Shown here piece after piece: positions 61,200 to 64,000 of a DNA stretch of 64,000 nt; position 1 is the first letter of the stretch; each line of letters opens with the position of its first letter. The translations under genes and the position numbers were made by a program. Below the pieces are notes generated by a model. The model was not told where the DNA came from. It ran no database searches and was given only the letters and a program-made list of their open reading frames with translations. Source of the DNA: an uncultured Clostridia bacterium (GTDB taxonomy: Bacteria > Bacillota > Clostridia > Lachnospirales > Anaerotignaceae); contig CALWGC010000033.1 of assembly GCA_944378105.1 (NCBI GenBank), forward strand, positions 19,032 through 83,031. The letters are read 5' to 3'.

Positions 61200-62864
61200 T
61201 TAGTCCATAAACACGGCACCGGTGTTGGCACTGGTCACCAGTTTTTGATAGCGTTTCAAGTAGCCAGGCGCCACTTCTTTTACTTTTGGTACAAAGGTTT
61301 CTCTCCGTTTGGCCAAGGTTGCTTCGTCCACCTTCACATTCAAGGTGTTGTTGTTCATGTCGATGGCAATGATATCGCCTTCTTCGATGAGGCCGATGGG
61401 GCCGCCGGCAGCGGCTTCTGGAGAGATATGGCCGATGGAAGCGCCACGAGAAGCGCCGGAGAAACGGCCGTCGGTGATGAGGGCTACACTGCTGTCCAAG
61501 CCCAAGCCGGCCAATGTAGCCGTAGGCGCCAGCATTTCCCGCATGCCAGGGCCGCCTTTTGGTCCTTCATAGCGGATGACAATGACGTCGCCTGGTTTGA
61601 TTTTGCCTTCGGTCAATGCGTCAATGCATGCTTCTTCGCTTTCAAAGACGCGGGCTGGGCCTTCATGCACCAGCATTTCTGGCAGTACGGCGCCTTTTTT
61701 CACGATGGCGCCATCGGGAGCGATGTTACCCCAAAGCACAGCCAGGCCACCATCTGGAGAATAGGCGTGTTCTCGATCGCGGATGATGTCGCGGTTTAAT
61801 ACTTTGGCGTCCTTGATGTTTTCGGCAATGGTTTTGCCGGTGCAGGTGATGAGGCTGGTATCAAAGAGGCCATAGCTTGCCAAATCTTTCATCACGGCAG
61901 GAAGGCCGCCTGCTTCGTGGAGATCCACCAGACAGTCGGGGCCAGCCGGCGCCAGTTTCACCAAATGCGGTGTTTCTTTGCTGATGCGGTTGATTTCGTT
62001 AAAGTCCACGGTCAACCCTGCTTCATGGGCAATGGCTGGCAGGTGCAGTGCCGTATTGGTGGAGCAACCCAAAGCCATATCGGCATGGAGGGCATTTTGC
62101 AGGGATTTTTCGGTGACGATATCTCTTGGGCGAATATCTTTTTCCAACAGATCCATAATCTGCATACCGGCTTCTTTGGCCAGACGGATTCTGCCGGCGT
62201 GGATGGCTGGGATGGTGCCGTTTCCGGGCAAGCCCATACCGATGATTTCGGTGAGGCAGTTCATGGAGTTGGCGGTGAACATACCAGCGCAGCTGCCGCA
62301 GCCAGGGCAGGTGTTATTTTCCACGTTCATTTCTTCTTCTTTGGAGAAGTCGCCCCGTTCCAGCTGTGGCACAAATTCATAAGCATTGGACAGGGTTACG
62401 GTGCGGCCGTTTGCAAGTTTGCCTGGAAGCATGGGCCCGCCACTGACAAAAATGGAAGGCAGGTTTAAGCGCAAAGCTGCCATCAACATCCCCGGCACAA
62501 TTTTATCGCAGTTGGGAATGAACACCAAAGCGTCGAAGGGATGGGCATTGGCCATGATTTCGATGCTATCGGCAATATGTTCGCGGCTGATGAGGGAATA
62601 GCGCATGCCGTTATGGCCCATGGCAAGACCATCGCAAACACCAATGGCAGGGAACACAAAAGGCGTGCCTCCGGCGATGCGTACGCCGTCTTTGACGGCC
62701 TGGGCAATTTGGTCTAAGTGCATATGGCCTGGCACAATTTCGTTTTTGGCACAGACAATGCCGATCATGGGTTTTTCAATTTCGCGGTTGGTCAAGCCCA
62801 AGGCTTTTAATAAGGTACGATGGGGCAATCTTTTTGGCCCCGTTTTCATGGCGTCACTACGCAT
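61200..62864 (-). CDS. ilvD: Dihydroxy-acid dehydratase
   Basis: Third step of valine/isoleucine synthesis. 554 residues from ATG 62864 (AAAGGAG upstream). Iron-sulfur cysteines in [10 protein letters not shown] and [38 protein letters not shown] and [20 protein letters not shown]. Stands alone, without ilvC or ilvB nearby. An ideal TTGACA / TACCAT promoter (-35 62943-62948, -10 62920-62925) and a FadR-type operator sit upstream, so the adjacent regulator probably represses it. Confidence 0.95.
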   Translation of the reverse strand: MRSDAMKTGPKRLPHRTLLKALGLTNREIEKPMIGIVCAKNEIVPGHMHLDQIAQAVKDGVRIAGGTPFVFPAIGVCDGLAMGHNGMRYSLISREHIADSIEIMANAHPFDALVFIPNCDKIVPGMLMAALRLNLPSIFVSGGPMLPGKLANGRTVTLSNAYEFVPQLERGDFSKEEEMNVENNTCPGCGSCAGMFTANSMNCLTEIIGMGLPGNGTIPAIHAGRIRLAKEAGMQIMDLLEKDIRPRDIVTEKSLQNALHADMALGCSTNTALHLPAIAHEAGLTVDFNEINRISKETPHLVKLAPAGPDCLVDLHEAGGLPAVMKDLASYGLFDTSLITCTGKTIAENIKDAKVLNRDIIRDREHAYSPDGGLAVLWGNIAPDGAIVKKGAVLPEMLVHEGPARVFESEEACIDALTEGKIKPGDVIVIRYEGPKGGPGMREMLAPTATLAGLGLDSSVALITDGRFSGASRGASIGHISPEAAAGGPIGLIEEGDIIAIDMNNNTLNVKVDEATLAKRRETFVPKVKEVAPGYLKRYQKLVTSANTGAVFMD

Positions 62865-62888
62865 GGGAAACACTCCTTTGCTTTTAAT

Positions 62889-62899
62889 TTGTCATACAA
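62889..62899. promoter_or_regulatory. FadR-type operator upstream of ilvD
   Basis: TTGTCATACAA fits the GntR/FadR consensus TNGTNNNACNA exactly. It lies just downstream of the predicted ilvD transcription start, a roadblock position. Confidence 0.7.
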
Positions 62900-62994
62900 G
62901 TTTTGTTGCTGTTACAGAAATGGTACCGTAATTTTCGAGAAATGTCAACGGATTTTCAAAAAAACTGGCTTTTTTTCTGAGGACATGCTATAAT

Positions 62995-63005
62995 TTGTAT
63001 GACAA
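62995..63005. promoter_or_regulatory. FadR-type operator at the regulator promoter
   Basis: TTGTATGACAA fits TNGTNNNACNA. It abuts the TATAAT (62989-62994) and covers the predicted start site, indicating autorepression. Confidence 0.7.
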
Positions 63006-63031
63006 CTTTGGTGCAGAAAGGAGTACTCTCC

Positions 63032-63724
63032 ATGGAAAAACCATTCATTCCCATTTCCCAACTGATTGCAAATCAAATTCGAGATATGATTTTTTTGGAA
63101 CAGCGATACCAGCCGGGCGATAAATTGCCCAATGAATATGAGCTTTCCTCCCTCCTTGGAGTAAGCCGCAGTTCTTTGCGAGAGGCCATCAAGCTGTTGG
63201 CAGGGCAAGGCATTTTGACCATCCGCCGGGGCAGCGGCACCTTTGTTTCCTCCCCCAAGGAAGGACAAAGAGATTGGTTTGCCGGGGCCTATTTGGAAGA
63301 TCAAAAAAAATTGGTGAAACATTGGTTTGAATTTCGCCTGATTTTGGAGCCGCACAATGCTCGTCTGGCCGCCCAAAACGCCACAAAAGAAGAGCGGGAA
63401 GAAATCACCCGCCTGGCAAGGGAGCTGGCCGCACTGGTGGAAGAGGGAAAGCCATTTACCAAAGAGGACCAGGCCTTTCATACGGCCATTGCCACCGCCA
63501 CCCAGAATAGTGTCATCACCATGACCATGCCAGCCCTGGAAGATGCGGTGCGCAGCGCCATTGCCACCTCCACCTCCATTGGAAAAAGCCAAGTTTCCAG
63601 TCAAAATGCCGTGAAATTTCACCAGGCCGTGGCAGATTGTATTGCCTTGGGCGATGCCGAAGGGGCCGAAATGGCCATGCGGTTTCATATTCTCCATGGG
63701 TTACGGGATTTGGATGCCGAATAG
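63032..63724 (+). CDS. FadR-subfamily GntR regulator
   Basis: 230 residues from ATG 63032 (AGAAAGGAG 9 bp upstream). Winged helix at ~8-75 with GDKLPNEYELSSLLGVSRSSLREAIKLLAGQGILTIRRGSGTFV and an all-helical FCD effector domain (~95-225) with metal-binding-type His residues (DQAFHTAIA, VKFHQAVAD, MRFHILHGL). Ligands of the FCD class are usually carboxylates or keto/sugar acids. Divergent from ilvD with matching operators on each side. Confidence 0.93.
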   Translation: MEKPFIPISQLIANQIRDMIFLEQRYQPGDKLPNEYELSSLLGVSRSSLREAIKLLAGQGILTIRRGSGTFVSSPKEGQRDWFAGAYLEDQKKLVKHWFEFRLILEPHNARLAAQNATKEEREEITRLARELAALVEEGKPFTKEDQAFHTAIATATQNSVITMTMPALEDAVRSAIATSTSIGKSQVSSQNAVKFHQAVADCIALGDAEGAEMAMRFHILHGLRDLDAE

Positions 63725-63745
63725 AAAAAAGAAAGAGGGACAAAG

Positions 63746-63794
63746 AAAAACGTGTCGTTTTCCTGCCCAAGGGCAAGAAAGCGACACGTTTTTT
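63746..63794 (+). terminator. Rho-independent terminator after the FadR-type gene
   Basis: AAAAACGTGTCG pairs with CGACACGTTTTTT around an insert that can itself fold (TGCCC / GGGCA). Confidence 0.85.
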
Positions 63795-63830
63795 GGGTGG
63801 GAAATCAAAAATCAAAGGAGCAAAAAGAGC

Positions 63831-64000
63831 TTAGCGGCTGGATTTGCTAGCCATTTCTCTTTCCTGTGCTTCGATCATTTTTTTGAACATGTAGCCCGAA
63901 CGGACACAAGCATTTTTATTAATACTTCCGGCTTTTTCATACACTTTGCTTTGTGTTTCACCAGTATTAAGAATGATTTTAAGATTCATGTGATGTTCAT
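63831..64000 (-). CDS. Unidentified protein, C-terminal part
   Basis: An open frame enters from the right edge on the minus strand and ends with TAA at 63831. The 56 visible residues include MNLKIILNTGETQSKVYEKA, GSINKNACVRSGYMFKK and end MASKSSR. An internal ATG at 63989 could be a start. No family recognised, and the track is too short for certainty; the orderly composition suggests it is real. Confidence 0.5.
   Translation of the reverse strand, partial: EHHMNLKIILNTGETQSKVYEKAGSINKNACVRSGYMFKKMIEAQEREMASKSSR

Overview
The window is a protein-dense chromosomal segment, most likely from a spore-forming anaerobic Bacillota (class Clostridia; a Lachnospirales/Anaerotignum-like host is plausible but unproven). 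The signs are: Gram-positive Shine-Dalgarno sites and sigma-A promoters, a YesM/YesN two-component system, lipoproteins, an SLH-domain surface protein, the mre-pbp-min-rodA operon order of Clostridia, AddB, CdaA/CdaR, and a sporulation-type polysaccharide deacetylase interrupted by a serine-recombinase element. No rRNA, tRNA or CRISPR array was seen.

Layout. 1-8.2 kb: sugar sensing (YesN, YesM, two membrane-anchored binding proteins) and the MglBAC galactose importer. 8.3-14.3 kb: a small coiled-coil membrane protein and the complete Leloir set galK-galE-galT-glucokinase-galM. 14.4-18.1 kb: a deacetylase gene split by a 2,792-bp element that carries a large serine recombinase, a 52-residue protein and an N-acetylmuramoyl-L-alanine amidase. 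18.3-21.8 kb (minus strand): efp, aroQ, aroK, aroE, a YqeG-type phosphatase and a small membrane protein. 21.9-25.3 kb: addB. 25.4-34.5 kb (minus): mreB, mreC, mreD, PBP2, minC, minD, minE, rodA, mgsA, DUF1294. 34.7-37.5 kb: a 49-residue protein, a sigma-54 activator and a flavodoxin-like oxidoreductase. 37.8-43.2 kb: two unknown membrane proteins, cdaA, cdaR, an SLH protein. 43.5-46.4 kb: two tandem MATE pumps. 46.7-49.9 kb: a GldA-type dehydrogenase and an AgcS amino-acid symporter with an elaborate leader. 50.8-60.2 kb: a purine and molybdenum block (xpt, xdhA, xdhC, xdhB against a BtuFCD-type ABC transporter, a ModE-like regulator, a MocA-like nucleotidyltransferase and a xanthine permease). 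60.4-64 kb: a lipoprotein, ilvD and a FadR-type regulator.

How the parts work together. YesMN with anchored binding proteins probably senses a hexose and controls MglBAC; imported galactose is mutarotated by GalM and fed through GalK/GalT/GalE, with a ROK kinase for free glucose. The xanthine permease, phosphoribosyltransferase and molybdenum hydroxylase form a purine salvage/oxidation unit, and the divergent ABC/ModE/MocA operon probably supplies its molybdenum.

The most striking feature is the deacetylase. Joining base 15022 to base 17815 restores an unbroken, motif-complete 294-residue protein. Both predicted attachment sites are symmetric about the same 4-bp core GGAT. This looks like a very small skin-type intervening element whose excision would switch on a cell-wall gene. 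Two other items deserve attention: a dispersed family of nested-hairpin repeats at gene 3' ends, and a leader upstream of agcS with three hairpins that share one loop on different stems.
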